From Mycobacterium numidiamassiliense (GTDB taxonomy: Bacteria > Actinomycetota > Actinomycetes > Mycobacteriales > Mycobacteriaceae): 64,000 nucleotides of DNA. The position numbers and the translations under genes were made by a program. Shown in pieces: positions 8,024-18,182 of the stretch. Location: contig NZ_FUEZ01000004.1 in NCBI RefSeq assembly GCF_900157365.1, forward strand, positions 186,001 to 250,000, read 5' to 3'. The stretch's first letter is position 1, and each line of letters opens with the position of its first letter. Under the pieces are notes generated by a model. It was not told the DNA's origin. It made no database searches and worked only from the letters and a program-made list of their open reading frames with translations.

Positions 8024-10207
8024 ATGGGCGTCGCGAAGCCGACGGGGGGCTATGCCGACCGCATGCTGAGTCCGGGTGGGTGGCCGGATGTCGACGAGCA
8101 GGCCTTCTACGACCGGGCCCAGCAGTACACGCAGGTCTTGCGCGAGGCCACGGATGTGATGGATGCCTGCCAGTACCAGCGGGCGGAGATCTTCGCCGGG
8201 GGTGTCTGGTCGGGCAGCGCCGCCAGTGCCGCCGACGCCGAACTCGGCACGCTCATCGCTGAAATGTCGAAGCTGCAAAACGGTCTCGCCACCGTGATCA
8301 CGTGGCACAAATATGTCGCCCAGACGGTCGTGACGGCCAAGTCGGACGTCGCCGACAATGTGGTCGCGGCGCACCGGACGATCGCCGAGCTGGAGAACGA
8401 CCCCAGCCTGGACGCCGAGGAACTGACCCACCAGATCAATACCGTGGTGAACGCGACCCACGCGGCCAACGTCAGCATCGTCGACGGCACCGCCGCGCAG
8501 GTCTTGGTGAGCAAGTCGTGGAAACCGCCGGCCAACGCCCTGCAGGATCTGCTCGACCAGAAAACACCACCCCCCGTCACCGTTCCGAACGCTCCGGTGC
8601 AGCCCCCCCGGCCCACGCAACCCTCCGCGCCGGCCGTCCCAGGTGGGGGAGGCCTCCCTTCGCCCGGGACGCCCGGGGCGGGAGGGCCCACGCCGCCTGG
8701 GATGCCGCCGCTGGACGGTGGCGGTCTGCAGCCGGTCACACCCGGCCTCGGACAGCCGGGTGGACCATCGCCGCTGACACCCGTCGGGCCCAGTCCCGGT
8801 ATCCCGGGGGGCATGCCGGGCGGTGGGCCGGCGGCTCCGCTGGCCCCAGCGACTCCGGCCACACCGTTGAGTCCGGCAGCCGGGGCGCAGCAGCCGGGAG
8901 GAGCCGCGGGCGGCCCGAAGGGTGTGACCCCGGCGTCCGCGTCGGCGGGGGTGTTGCCCGCATCGGCGAGACCCGGGGAAGCCGGAGCCGGTGCACATCC
9001 TGGGGCGACGGGCGTGCCGGCCGGGGCGATGGGATCGGGCGGGTCGGGTGGCACCGGCTCGGGTGGGCGGTCGGGCGCTTACGGGCCGCAGAGCGCCGGC
9101 GATAAGTCGGCGGCTACGCAACCAGCCGCGAGCAAGGGGACGCCGCAGAAGAGCAAACCGCGTGCCGCGCAGGCCGTGCATTCCCAGGCGGGCGACGACG
9201 AGGAAGTCGTTGTCGTGGTGCCGGCCCCGGTGGTCCCGGTGTCGGCCGCGCGGGCTGAACGCGACGCGATCGCCGACGCCGCGACCGCCGACGCGTCGCG
9301 TCGCGCCGGCCCCGATCCGCTGCAGTTGGCGCGCCGCATCGGTGCCGCGCTGAACGCACCCGACCTGGGGGGCGGGATGGACCTCGGGTTCTTCTGGGTG
9401 ACCGGGGTGACGACCGACGGCGCGATCGTGGTGGCCAACAGTTACGGCCTGGCCTACATCCCCGAAGGGGTGCAGCTGCCCAAGCAGGTGTATCTGGCCA
9501 GTGGCGACGAGACGATCCCAGCCGCCGAGCGGGCACGCTGGGCGACCTACCCGGTGATGGCCGTGCGGGGCTGGGCGGACCACCACGACAAGACACTGCG
9601 GGCCGTCATCGGCACCCAGGAGCAGTTGGCCAATTCCGACGCCGGGGTGCCCAAGATGGTCTTGAGTCCGGACGACATCCCGGAAACCGGTGACATGGTC
9701 GGACGATCGCGGCTGGAGGTAGTGGATTCCGAAGCAGCACAACGGCTTACAGCGACGCCCGACGCACGCTTGGGCGAGCTGCTGTCGCCGGCGCCGGCTG
9801 GGGCCGGGCCGGCCGCCGACCAGCAGCCCGCACCCGCGTCAGTGGTCGACCCCGAGGCGGCGGCTGTGCTCGTCTCGCCTGCCGCGGAGACGGAGAGAAT
9901 GGGGGAGTTGCTCGCCGAGATGCCACTCGGGTCGGCGGGCGCCGATGCACAGGCCGACGATCGGTTCATGCTGTGGTTCGAGGTGATGAAGCCGATGGCC
10001 AGCAAGGCTTCTGGTCGTCAGGCAGCACACCTGCGAGCGTTCCATGCCTACGTGGCTCACGCCGAGCAGGTTCTGCTGAGGGAGGCGCATGCCGAGGCCG
10101 ACCCGTTGGCTCAACGCAGCGCGGTCGCCGAGTGGCTGTACTGGAAACACCTCACCGGGTTGCTCAACGCCGCGCTGGCCGACCCACGCATCTTGAGCCC
10201 GGCTTAG
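8024..10207 (+). CDS. espK: EspK, ESX-1 secretion-associated protein
   Basis: 727 aa, against about 729 in M. tuberculosis. The N-terminal ~190 residues are helical with a WSGSAAS turn near residue 65 (WxG type). The middle third is a long Pro/Gly/Ala linker. The C-terminal ~300 residues are the conserved globular part (VSAARAERDAIADAAT, NSYGLAYIPEGVQLP, LSPDDIPETGDMVGRSRLEVVD, ending in a helical LRAFHAYVAHAEQ region). EspK is reported to bind EspB and assist its delivery to EccCb1. A GGAGGAG 6 nt before the ATG marks the start. espL, which lies between espB and espK in M. tuberculosis, is absent here. Confidence 0.9.
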   Translation: MGVAKPTGGYADRMLSPGGWPDVDEQAFYDRAQQYTQVLREATDVMDACQYQRAEIFAGGVWSGSAASAADAELGTLIAEMSKLQNGLATVITWHKYVAQTVVTAKSDVADNVVAAHRTIAELENDPSLDAEELTHQINTVVNATHAANVSIVDGTAAQVLVSKSWKPPANALQDLLDQKTPPPVTVPNAPVQPPRPTQPSAPAVPGGGGLPSPGTPGAGGPTPPGMPPLDGGGLQPVTPGLGQPGGPSPLTPVGPSPGIPGGMPGGGPAAPLAPATPATPLSPAAGAQQPGGAAGGPKGVTPASASAGVLPASARPGEAGAGAHPGATGVPAGAMGSGGSGGTGSGGRSGAYGPQSAGDKSAATQPAASKGTPQKSKPRAAQAVHSQAGDDEEVVVVVPAPVVPVSAARAERDAIADAATADASRRAGPDPLQLARRIGAALNAPDLGGGMDLGFFWVTGVTTDGAIVVANSYGLAYIPEGVQLPKQVYLASGDETIPAAERARWATYPVMAVRGWADHHDKTLRAVIGTQEQLANSDAGVPKMVLSPDDIPETGDMVGRSRLEVVDSEAAQRLTATPDARLGELLSPAPAGAGPAADQQPAPASVVDPEAAAVLVSPAAETERMGELLAEMPLGSAGADAQADDRFMLWFEVMKPMASKASGRQAAHLRAFHAYVAHAEQVLLREAHAEADPLAQRSAVAEWLYWKHLTGLLNAALADPRILSPA

Positions 10208-10265
10208 CCGTATGCGCCCGCCGCGGGCGAAGGCTGCGGCAAGGAACCGAACGTGTCGCGGAGTT

Positions 10266-11003
10266 TCAGAGCCCGGTCTCGGCGGAAGTCGTCTCGGGCC
10301 GGTCGCCGGTCGGTGGCTGGATTGGAGCGCTGCCCGACCCCTGCTGGCCCGATGCGGCCCCCTCGGCGTCCTGCGTTGTGGCGTCGACCAATTGGGCCGC
10401 GGGCTCGTCGGGGGTTGTCGTGTCGTCCTTTTTGGTGTCGTCGGCGAGCTTGGCCGGCGATGAACCGGCGGTCCCCATGCCCTGCATGCTCGACATCATG
10501 CTCTGCATACCCTGGGTAAGAGGTTGGGCCGCCTGCGCCATCGCCGACAGCTGATTGACATCGATCGGCGCAGTGGGTTGGGACTTCTTGTCCGGCTTCT
10601 TGTCGGATGCCTCGTCGGTCTTCTTGTCGGCCGTCTCGGCCCCCAATTGCCGGGGGGCCGCGGCAGTTGTCGGCTGTTCGGTCACGGCGTCCGTCGGCTG
10701 CCGTTCGCCGGCGGCCAGGAACTGCACCGTGCCGACGTGCTCGCCGAGCAGCTGGTCGGTCTCGGCATATCTCTCGGCCGCGGTGACAATCTTTGATCCA
10801 GTATTGGTAAGGGCGGCTTGGACATCCGGCAACCCAGTGACCACGGGACCTTCGATGACCGGCATGGTCACGTTGATCGCAGCGGACACCGGATCGGCTC
10901 CGGCAGCCGAAATCGGGGCGGGAGGCGCGGGCAGTACCTGGTCGCGCAAGGTGACCCCGGCGGCCTTGAGACGAGCAGGATCAACCACCAGTGATTCAGT
11001 CAT
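10266..11003 (-). CDS. espJ: EspJ, ESX-1 secretion-associated protein
   Basis: 245 aa, shorter than the ~280 of M. tuberculosis. The first ~95 residues (LVVDPARLKAAGVTLRDQVLPAPPAPI, AAINVTMPVIEGPVVTGLP) match EspJ; the rest is Ala/Pro/Gln/Lys-rich with DKKTDEASDKKPDKK and a Met/Gln helical patch. ATG 11003 is chosen over the in-frame TTG at 11009 because AAGGA sits 8 nt upstream. EspJ is a secreted, ESX-1-dependent protein of unclear function. It is the last gene of the leftward ESX-1 run and converges with espK across 58 bp. Confidence 0.85.
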   Translation of the reverse strand: MTESLVVDPARLKAAGVTLRDQVLPAPPAPISAAGADPVSAAINVTMPVIEGPVVTGLPDVQAALTNTGSKIVTAAERYAETDQLLGEHVGTVQFLAAGERQPTDAVTEQPTTAAAPRQLGAETADKKTDEASDKKPDKKSQPTAPIDVNQLSAMAQAAQPLTQGMQSMMSSMQGMGTAGSSPAKLADDTKKDDTTTPDEPAAQLVDATTQDAEGAASGQQGSGSAPIQPPTGDRPETTSAETGL

Positions 11004-11107
11004 CGTCAAAGTCCTTTGTCCCGGGGCCCATCACAGGGATTTTACCGAAGTCGCCGCATGTCAACTGCAGCAATATTTCTCGGTGCCTCGCCGGAAGGCC
11101 AGCCGGC

Positions 11108-12673
11108 TCAGAATTGGATATTGCGGACTGTGTCATAGATGCCGGTTATCCATAGCAGCAAGGGAAGGATCGCAGCGATGACCGCGCCGTCAAACAGTTC
11201 CAGCGTCCGTTTCGTCACCGGCGTAATGCGGCGGATCCCGGCCGCCGCGCCGACTACCGCCACCGCGACCAGGCCCGTGACACACAAGATGGTCAGGAAC
11301 AGCCAGGCGCTGTGCGGGTACCAGATGCACAACCGTGTGGTCACGCCGATCGGAATGGCGACGGCGGCTGCCAGCAGTGACCAGGCGCACCACGGCTCGG
11401 CGTAGAGCCGGGCCCGAAACGCGCACATCACCGTGACCAGGGCGGCCACCACCAAGGTGTGCACGAAGAAATGTCCGCGTACCAGCACCGCGATCACACC
11501 GGTGGCAAGAAGCAGGGTGCCGGCCGTGACGAACCCGATCAGCAGCTGTTTGGCCAGCTGGCTGCGTTCGGTGAGCCGCAGGGAGGACGCGGGCACCGAA
11601 GCCATGATGGCCTGCCATTTCTGCGTTTCCGTGTCCGCAGTGACCTCTTCGCCCGCAACGGGATCGAGCAATTCGTCATGCTCCACGGTCTCGCCGGGGG
11701 CCGGAATCGGCGGCAGCGCGATCCGTGCCACAACGACCGTCAGCTTGGCGGCGTTGGTGACGGTGAACAACCCGAACACAATTGCGCCGGCCGGCAACCA
11801 GTGCTGCCAGCCGTACCCCCATGCGACGGTGGCCGCGGTGACCGCGATCGCGGTAACGGCAGTGAAGGAGGCAACTTCGATGCGCCGACGAGGTCCGCCC
11901 CGCGTCAGCAGCGTCAAAAACAGCACGGCCGCAGCGCCACCGGCATACTGCGGCGGCCCCAGGGAGGAGACCCCGTGTGGCCGCGGGACGGCCAGCCCTA
12001 CGGCCACCACAATGAGCGGAATCGCGGCCAACAGCAGGCTTTCCGAAAAATTCGCACTCTTGTAAAACCTGCTGGCCACCCAGCTGCCGACCAGGAAGGC
12101 GATTCCCGCGATCCCCAATGCGAGTGGCCACCACTCGTGGCGCCCGGTGCTCGCCCAGGTGAGTGCCGATATCACCGTGACCGCCAGGCTCAACGCCGGG
12201 ATCGCCACCCCGACAAAGCGATTCAGTGCCGCACGATCGAACTCCGGCGATTCGTCGAGCACCGCGATCGCGTCGATGACGTCCTCGACGAGCGGCCGGT
12301 AGCGCTCGGTGCGACTCACCGGCACCAGGGTCAGCAGCGATCCGTCGACGACCACCGCATCGTCGAGTGACAGGTCGGCCTGCATCGGCGGGGCTCCCGG
12401 GCGTGCAAACGTCCACGAGCCTTGGGCGGCGAAGTCGAAACCGGCCAGGACGTCAGCCGTTGTTTCGCCAATGATGTCGGCCAACACCGCGACGGTGTCG
12501 TCGATGTACGTTTCTATCGCTGCGGCAGAGGGCAGCACGACATCGGTCATCCGCCGGCCGGTAAGGATCGTCACCCGGGTGGTTGCGGGCTTGGCGGGGG
12601 CCGAAGACGCCGGGGCCGCGCCGGCTCCCGCGCCAGCGCCGGCAGCAGTATCGGTAGCGGTGGGCGCGCTCAA
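11108..12673 (-). CDS. eccD1: EccD1, ESX-1 inner-membrane channel component
   Basis: 521 aa. After an Ala/Pro-rich lead there is a ubiquitin-like domain (VTILTGRRMTDVVLPSAAAIETYIDD, ~residues 30-115) and then about eleven hydrophobic helices from residue ~145 to the end. This is the standard EccD architecture, where a dimer forms the central membrane part of the type VII translocase. The ATG at 12673 overlaps the espI stop (ATGA). A 104-bp gap separates its stop from the espJ start. Confidence 0.92.
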   Translation of the reverse strand: MSAPTATDTAAGAGAGAGAAPASSAPAKPATTRVTILTGRRMTDVVLPSAAAIETYIDDTVAVLADIIGETTADVLAGFDFAAQGSWTFARPGAPPMQADLSLDDAVVVDGSLLTLVPVSRTERYRPLVEDVIDAIAVLDESPEFDRAALNRFVGVAIPALSLAVTVISALTWASTGRHEWWPLALGIAGIAFLVGSWVASRFYKSANFSESLLLAAIPLIVVAVGLAVPRPHGVSSLGPPQYAGGAAAVLFLTLLTRGGPRRRIEVASFTAVTAIAVTAATVAWGYGWQHWLPAGAIVFGLFTVTNAAKLTVVVARIALPPIPAPGETVEHDELLDPVAGEEVTADTETQKWQAIMASVPASSLRLTERSQLAKQLLIGFVTAGTLLLATGVIAVLVRGHFFVHTLVVAALVTVMCAFRARLYAEPWCAWSLLAAAVAIPIGVTTRLCIWYPHSAWLFLTILCVTGLVAVAVVGAAAGIRRITPVTKRTLELFDGAVIAAILPLLLWITGIYDTVRNIQF

Positions 12674-14101
12674 CGACGTTCACCCCTGTCGAAATCGTCG
12701 GACAATGCTGCTGCTAGCTCCAAAACCTTACGCTTGTACGCGGGGTCCAGCAGGCTCAACTGAATCTCCGTTCCGGCCGCAATGTGCTTGTCCCACGGCA
12801 ACGCGACGACGCGGCTCGGCTGAACATACTGCTCGAATTGCCGGACCAGCTCGCCAACGGCGATATTGGTATCTCCCGGGGACACGTTGTTGATCGCCAC
12901 ACAGGCACGGGACAGCAGATCCTGGTGGCCGTTGTTGCGTAACCAGTCGATCGCGACCGCGGCCTGCCGGGCTCCGTCGATCGATGCGCTGGTCACGATC
13001 ACCACCGCCGAGGCAGTCGAGAGCACGCCGCGGGTCACCGGGTCGAACAAGCCGGCGCCGCAGTCGGCCAGCACCAGGTTGTAAAACCTCGACACGGCGT
13101 CGGCCGCATAATGCCAGTCCGCTTCGCTGAAGGCCCGCCGGGCCGTGCTGTAGTCCTCGGCCGGGAGTACCTCCAGATTGACCGCGTTCGCGCTGGTATG
13201 TGCGCGGATGTCGTTGTAGTGCGTTAAGTCCTTGTCGGCCAATAGATCTGCGACGGTCGCGCCCGACTGATGCCCGGCTCGATCGGCGAGGTTGCCGCAA
13301 CTTGCGTCGGCGTCGAAAGCCAGGATCCGATCTCGCCGTACCTGGGCGAACATTGAACCGAGGGCGACCGTCACCGTTGTCTTGCCGACGCCTCCCTTCA
13401 GGCCCAAAATGGCAATCTGGTAGGCCCCACGGGGACTGCGGCGAATCCGGTTGCGTAGGTCCAGGTCGTATTTCTCGTCGCGGGACAAGCCCACATTGAT
13501 GCGCGTCAGCTTGTGAAACCAACGCCGCCAGCCTCGTCGCGAAACCAGCTTGGTCGCTGACTTTTTGCCGGGCTTCACGCCGATATGGGAAACCGCACCC
13601 GGCGGTTCGCCGGCTGCGGGCACCGGCCGTGAATCCGGTTGCACCGCAGCGCCCTTGGTGGTCGGCATCGGAGGTGTCGACTGCACCGGGCCGCCATTGG
13701 GTGCCTGCCGGGCTGCATCCGGGCGGGGCCGCGGCGGCCTCCGGGCGGGTGGCGGTTCGGCGCGATGCTGTTCCGCCTTGGCGCGACGGGGGTGCGGCGG
13801 GTTGCCGGGGTGGCCGCGTTGGGCCTCGGCGGGTTCACGAGGACCCGGGCGTGCCCGTCGCGGGTGGTGGGGCGGGGGGGGGCGGGGCGGGCGCCGCCCC
13901 CCGCGCGGGGGGGGTGTGCCAATCGACTGGGGGCGGCACATGGCCATTGGGCTGGGGTGGACTCGCCGGCATCCGCGCCGACGGGCCCGGCACATCGACT
14001 TCGAAGCCCGAGTCGATATCGAACTCCGGCTCCGCCCCGGCCCCATCCGGGATTTCGGCCCCCTCGGGAGACTGAAAGAGCCGGTCGTAGTTGGCCCCCA
14101 T
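12670..14101 (-). CDS. espI: EspI, ParA/MinD-like ATPase of ESX-1 (frameshifted in the assembly)
   Basis: The C-terminal ~240 residues are a ParA/MinD-like ATPase domain with P-loop GLKGGVGKTT, a DADASCGNLADR switch and LEVLPAEDYS. In M. tuberculosis EspI shuts ESX-1 down when ATP is low. The start is ATG 14101 (MGANYDRLFQSPEGAEIPDG, matching the M. tuberculosis start MAADYDKLFRPHEG). The N-terminal frame and the ATPase frame differ: reading switches across a stretch with a 9-G run (13874-13882) and an 8-G run (13907-13914), consistent with one extra base or two missing. The linker appears shorter than in the 666-aa M. tuberculosis protein. A base-calling error in the proline-coding tract is more likely than a true mutation. 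Confidence 0.85.
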
Positions 14102-14128
14102 GAGAACCTCTCAGAAATCATCCATACC

Positions 14129-14190
14129 GCGAAACACGAGAAGAGGCGAGTTCACCCTGAGCGGAGAACTCGCCTGATCCCGTGTTTCGC
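14129..14190 (-). terminator. Long stem-loop between esxA and espI
   Basis: Two perfect 10-bp arms nest here: GCGAAACACG (14129-14138) with CGTGTTTCGC (14181-14190), and AGGCGAGTTC (14144-14153) with GAACTCGCCT (14166-14175), separated by small internal loops and a 12-nt apical loop. It follows the esxA stop by 15 nt and precedes the espI ATG by 27 nt. There is no U-run on the esxA side; a T5 run follows on the opposite strand. It may stabilise the 3' end of the abundant esxBA mRNA or attenuate espI. Confidence 0.7.
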
Positions 14191-14205
14191 CGTTTTTCCG
14201 CCGAT

Positions 14206-14496
14206 CTAGGTGAACATACCCGTGACGCCAGACTCCGTCTGGGACATGGTCTGACCGGCCTCGCTGATCCGCTGCGACAGCTGCTGCAGCGACTCGTTGA
14301 GCTCCTTGGACGTGTTGTCCCAGTTCTGCTGGACGGCCTTGTAGGCGTCCGAACCGCTACCGCCCCACGCCTCCGAGAGCTTGGCGAGCGATTGGCCACC
14401 CTCGTCGAGCAGGCCGTGGACGGTCTGCACCGAGCTCGCGATTGTGCCCGCGCCGGCTTCGATGCCGCCGAAGTTCCATGACTGATGTTCCGACAT
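14206..14496 (-). CDS. esxA: EsxA (ESAT-6), secreted WXG100 protein
   Basis: 96 aa. Helix-turn-helix WXG100 protein with the WGGSGSDAY turn around residue 44 and the C-terminal end TESGVTGMF, nearly identical to M. tuberculosis ESAT-6. It pairs with EsxB as a heterodimer, is secreted by ESX-1 and contributes to phagosomal membrane damage. ATG 14496 is preceded by a GGAGAAAAG-type site. It lies 36 bp downstream of esxB and is followed by a strong hairpin. Confidence 0.97.
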   Translation of the reverse strand: MSEHQSWNFGGIEAGAGTIASSVQTVHGLLDEGGQSLAKLSEAWGGSGSDAYKAVQQNWDNTSKELNESLQQLSQRISEAGQTMSQTESGVTGMFT

Positions 14497-14532
14497 ATCT
14501 TTTCTCCGTTTCTTTTTTGAAGTTTGTTTGGG

Positions 14533-14835
14533 TTAGAAATTCATCTGCGAAGAGAGCGCGCTGGCCTGCTCTTCGTCGGCCCGCTGGTAGTGGACGCCGG
14601 CCTGTTGGATGTTCTGCGAAATGTCGCCCAGCGCCTTGATCTGCGCGGTGCCGGCCTCGTGGAAGCGCTGCAGCGCCTGCTGCGTCGCCGTGCCGGCTTG
14701 GCCCACCATGTGGCTGGCCAATTCGCCACCGGTCTGCTCTACCCCGCTGATGACGCGCTGCAGCTCGCCGGAGATCCGGTCGAAGTTGCTGGCCTCGGCG
14801 CTGAGGGTCGCGGCATCAGTTCTCATTTCTGCCAT
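14533..14835 (-). CDS. esxB: EsxB (CFP-10), secreted WXG100 partner of EsxA
   Basis: 100 aa. The C-terminal secretion signal is intact: YQRADEE is the YxxxD/E motif, and the last residues LSSQMNF correspond to the M. tuberculosis tail recognised by the last ATPase domain of EccCb1. The central turn reads VGQAGTATQ, replacing the classical WxG, as in M. tuberculosis CFP-10 where the Trp is present but in a variant context, so the Trp is missing here. Directly upstream is PPE68 (88 bp). Confidence 0.95.
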   Translation of the reverse strand: MAEMRTDAATLSAEASNFDRISGELQRVISGVEQTGGELASHMVGQAGTATQQALQRFHEAGTAQIKALGDISQNIQQAGVHYQRADEEQASALSSQMNF

Positions 14836-14923
14836 GTTGGACTACTTTCTGTGTGCTCTGGCCTCGCCAAGTGATGGCAAGTCTTCCGGCCTGGGCGGCC
14901 GGGAAGTCTGTAATTGCGGGCGC

Positions 14924-16147
14924 TCACCAGTCGTCGCCCTCGTCGACGAGTTCGTCGTGGACGACCTCGTCCTCGTTTTGCTCGGCGAGCGCCACCGGGG
15001 CCGATAGTCCCTGTCTGGCCCCGCCGGCGGATTGTCCGCCCTGGCCCATCGCGCCCATCGGTGCGGCGCCGCCGGTCGCCGACGATCCCGCCCCGGCTCC
15101 TGCGCCGGCGGGCGCGCCCGCTGCAGCCGGCTTATCGATCAACGAACTCATCATCGACGTGCGGGGCGATGTTCCCCCCTGCCCGGGCAGCGCCTCCGAG
15201 TGCATCAGGCCCATTCCAATGCTGGGGCCCGAGCCGCCCGTCAACGGATGGCTGGACAGCGGCGGCGCACCGACCATGCCGAGCTGCGTGCCCTTGCCTG
15301 CGGCATCGCCGAGTTTGCCGCCGGCCAGCAGATCGCCGCCAAGGCCCGTCGAACCGCCCATGCTGCCGGCTTGGCTGGATAGCGACGACATCATCTGCTG
15401 CAGCGGCTGGGTCAACTGCTGCATCGGTCCGCCGAGCTGCCCGAGGCCCTGCATTATCTGCGAAAACTGGTCCACGCCAACGGCACTGGGGTCTGGCAGG
15501 ACGCCGTCGGTGTCGTCCGTCGCCGCGGCAAGCGCGCGCAGAGCAGTGGCGGAGGAGGTCTCGGACCCCATCGCCGAGAATGCGCCCAGCGCCTCGGCCG
15601 CCATCGCCTCGCCCACCCCCGGCGCGACGATCGGCTTCATCGCCGGCAGCGGCTCGAAGACCGTGTTGGCCATGGTCTCGGCGGCGTAGATGTCCATCGC
15701 GCCGCCGGCCTGGTTCCACATCCGGACGAAGTAGTCGGTTTCGTTGAAACCGATTGGCATGGTGTTGATTCCGAAGAAGTTGGTGGCCGTCAGGACCGTA
15801 TGTGTGATGTGGTTGACGGCGATCTCCGGCAGCGACGGCGTCATCGCCAGCGCTTTCACGTAGGCAGCGGCCTGCGCGGCGGCTTGCATGCCGCGCTTCT
15901 GCGCCAGCTGCGCCGCCGTCTGCAACCAGGTGACCATCGGCATGGCCGCGGCGATCGCACGATCGCTACTCGCTCCCGTCCATACCGCCTTGAGAGAGGC
16001 CAGGCTTGCGGCCAATTCGGCGGCCTGAGTTTCCAGCGCGGCCGCCACCGCCTCCCACCCGGCTGCAGCCTGCAGCATCGGCGCCGGACCCGCTCCGGCC
16101 ATCAGCCGGGCGGTGTTCAGCTCCGGTGGCATGGCGTGCCACAGCAT
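14924..16147 (-). CDS. ppe68: PPE68, ESX-1-associated PPE protein
   Basis: 407 aa. The N-terminal ~175 residues are a PPE domain ([20 protein letters not shown]; the PPE motif is at residues 7-9, the WTG turn near 55). The tail is Gly/Met/Ala-rich with acidic residues at the end. PPE proteins normally form a dimer with a PE partner, here expected to be PE35, and are escorted by EspG1. No PE gene lies upstream; only a 56-codon unrelated ORF fits in the space. GGGAG stands 8 nt before ATG. Confidence 0.92.
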   Translation of the reverse strand: MLWHAMPPELNTARLMAGAGPAPMLQAAAGWEAVAAALETQAAELAASLASLKAVWTGASSDRAIAAAMPMVTWLQTAAQLAQKRGMQAAAQAAAYVKALAMTPSLPEIAVNHITHTVLTATNFFGINTMPIGFNETDYFVRMWNQAGGAMDIYAAETMANTVFEPLPAMKPIVAPGVGEAMAAEALGAFSAMGSETSSATALRALAAATDDTDGVLPDPSAVGVDQFSQIMQGLGQLGGPMQQLTQPLQQMMSSLSSQAGSMGGSTGLGGDLLAGGKLGDAAGKGTQLGMVGAPPLSSHPLTGGSGPSIGMGLMHSEALPGQGGTSPRTSMMSSLIDKPAAAGAPAGAGAGAGSSATGGAAPMGAMGQGGQSAGGARQGLSAPVALAEQNEDEVVHDELVDEGDDW

Positions 16148-16203
16148 GGGTCTGTCTCCCTTGGTTGCGAGGTGGGTTTTGCGTCAGTTCTGGCGGTCAG
16201 TTG

Positions 16204-16374
16204 TTACGCGAAAGTTTCGGCGAATTCGACGATGCGAGATGGGTGCATCTTGCGCCGCCCTTTTCCAATTATGTGTGAACGGATATCAAATTCTGAGTGA
16301 ACACAAACCAATTCTGCAGCGGTAAAAGGCCTAATCGCACGCGACAGTCCCCGGTGCGGTTTATCGCAGTTCAT
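16204..16374 (-). CDS. Small ORF in the PE35 position (56 aa, unknown)
   Basis: A 57-codon frame runs from ATG 16374 to TAA 16204, starting 33 nt after the eccCb1 stop, with AGGAG 6 nt before the ATG. The product is basic, with two Cys (residues 3 and 24), and starts MNCDKPHRG. It does not resemble a PE protein: there is no PE motif, no helical hairpin and no YxxxD/E tail. The stretch is also more A/T-rich than the genes on either side. It could be a short real gene, a relic, or a leader of the PPE68-esxBA transcript. Confidence 0.3.
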   Translation of the reverse strand: MNCDKPHRGLSRAIRPFTAAELVCVHSEFDIRSHIIGKGRRKMHPSRIVEFAETFA

Positions 16375-16406
16375 TTCCGGCTCCTGTAATGCGCGTTGGG
16401 ATAATC

Positions 16407-18182
16407 CTAACCGTCTCCCGACGGTGCTGGATGCACTTCTTCTGGAGGATCGATGTAGACGGCCTGGATGACCTCCTTGCCGTCCGGCGTAACCAGAAAT
16501 CCCTGGCCAGGTGGCCGTTTCTTGACCTGAAGGTCCCTGGACGGGAAGTCCTGCTTGTCGCCGGAAAGGAACAGGGTCGGAGATCCCGCGCCGTAGGCGG
16601 CGCCGACGAACTTGTCCATGGTCGCCTTATACGCCTGGCTCATTTGGCAGGTGACAATGATGTGCAACCCGATATCCGGAGCCGCCGGCAACAATGGCGC
16701 CAACGGTCCCATTGGGGGCAGGCCTCCCGCGGCGCCGACGATCATGTGCCAATCGTCGACCAAAAGCACGATATCGAACCCCTTCCACCATGACCGTGAG
16801 CGCAATTGTGAGGTGGTCAGGTCGGCAGGCGGCAGCCGCTTGGTCAGGTTAGCCGCCAGCGCCTTGATGGACTCGTCCAGCGACGGCGCGTTGCGGTTGA
16901 TCGCCCCGGCGGCGAGCAGGTGGCTGTCCGGCACCGCATCCAGCAGTCCGGACCGGTAGTCGGCCAACATGAACCGCACCTGATCGGGACTGTTGCGGGC
17001 GCAGATGGCGCGGGCGACCGCGTGGGCGATGGTCGTCTTGCCCGACTTGGCCGCGCCAAAAATCAGCAGGTGCGGTGTCGAGTACATGTTGGCGTAGGTC
17101 ACCGAAAGGTCCGTCTCGCGCAGCCCGATCGGTATCGTCCAGCGGGTCCGGTAGTCGGATTCCGGGCCGGGTGGTTCCGGGTCGAGTTCGTACAGGTGGA
17201 TGCGCTCCGGCAAGACCCTGACGCGAGGCGCCTGGTCGGCATGCTGGGCGGCGATGTGGCTCACCGACATGGTCATCGCCTCCACCAACTGGTCGGCGCT
17301 GTGCACCCCGTCGAGTCTGGGCACGCCCATCATCAGGTGGTGCTTTTCCACCGACATCGCCCGGCCCGGTCGGTTCGCCGGGATGTCTCGAGTGGCGCGG
17401 TCGATCTGGGTGTCATTGACGTCGCCGAGTCGGAATTCGATCTTGGTACCCAGGTAGTCGCGGACGCGCGACTTCAGTTCCGTCCAGCGCGGTGTGGTGA
17501 TGATGGTGTGGATGCCGAACGACAGGCCTTGCGCGGCGAGATTCTGGACATGCCCCTCGAGGTCGGGAAATTCGCCCACGAAAGCCGGCCAGCCGTCGAT
17601 GACCAGAAACACGTCGCCGAACGGGTCGGACGCAACCGGATTATTGGGATCATCGCGCAATTGCCGGTAGGCCGCGATCGAGCCCACCCGATTCTCTTTG
17701 AAGGTGGCTTCCCGTTGCCGCACAACGGCTTGAATCTCGGCGATCACCCGCATGACCCGGTCGGGCTCTGACCGGGTGGCGACCCCACCGACGTGTGGCA
17801 GATTGTCGAGATACATCAGCCCGCCACCACCGAGGTCGATGCAGTAGAACTGGATCTGCCGCGGTGTGTGGGTAGCAGCGGCTGAAAGCATCAGGGTCTG
17901 CAGCAGCGTCGACTTGCCGGTCTGCGGTGCGCCTCCAATCCCGATGTTGCCGCCGCCCCCGGATACGTCCACACCCCAGGGCTCCTGCAGGTGCCGGCGC
18001 GGCTCGTCCATGATCCCCAGCGGGAAGTACAAAGGCCGTCTCTCGGCCCGCTCGACGAGTTCGTTGACCGGCGTCGGATCGGTCAACGGCGGCAGCCACA
18101 TCTTGTATGCGTGCGACTCCACGGTGCTGAGCTGGTCCAGCACCACCTCGCTCAGGGGCTTCCCCTTCGAGTCGACACTCAT
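16407..18182 (-). CDS. eccCb1: EccCb1, ESX-1 FtsK/SpoIIIE-type ATPase (second half)
   Basis: 591 aa, the same length as in M. tuberculosis. It carries two P-loop ATPase modules: [10 protein letters not shown] around residue 85 and GAAKSGKTT around residue 377. Together with EccCa1 it makes the motor of the ESX-1 translocase; its last domain recognises the EsxB C-terminus. It is cytosolic, with no membrane segment. The ATG at 18182 overlaps the eccCa1 stop by 4 bp (ATGA). Confidence 0.96.
   Translation of the reverse strand: MSVDSKGKPLSEVVLDQLSTVESHAYKMWLPPLTDPTPVNELVERAERRPLYFPLGIMDEPRRHLQEPWGVDVSGGGGNIGIGGAPQTGKSTLLQTLMLSAAATHTPRQIQFYCIDLGGGGLMYLDNLPHVGGVATRSEPDRVMRVIAEIQAVVRQREATFKENRVGSIAAYRQLRDDPNNPVASDPFGDVFLVIDGWPAFVGEFPDLEGHVQNLAAQGLSFGIHTIITTPRWTELKSRVRDYLGTKIEFRLGDVNDTQIDRATRDIPANRPGRAMSVEKHHLMMGVPRLDGVHSADQLVEAMTMSVSHIAAQHADQAPRVRVLPERIHLYELDPEPPGPESDYRTRWTIPIGLRETDLSVTYANMYSTPHLLIFGAAKSGKTTIAHAVARAICARNSPDQVRFMLADYRSGLLDAVPDSHLLAAGAINRNAPSLDESIKALAANLTKRLPPADLTTSQLRSRSWWKGFDIVLLVDDWHMIVGAAGGLPPMGPLAPLLPAAPDIGLHIIVTCQMSQAYKATMDKFVGAAYGAGSPTLFLSGDKQDFPSRDLQVKKRPPGQGFLVTPDGKEVIQAVYIDPPEEVHPAPSGDG

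Noticed and set aside
7685..9742. Long open frame opposite espK and the espB end
   Set aside because: It is Arg/Gly/Pro-rich with no family features and lies antisense to the well-supported EspK, a usual effect of high third-position G+C.
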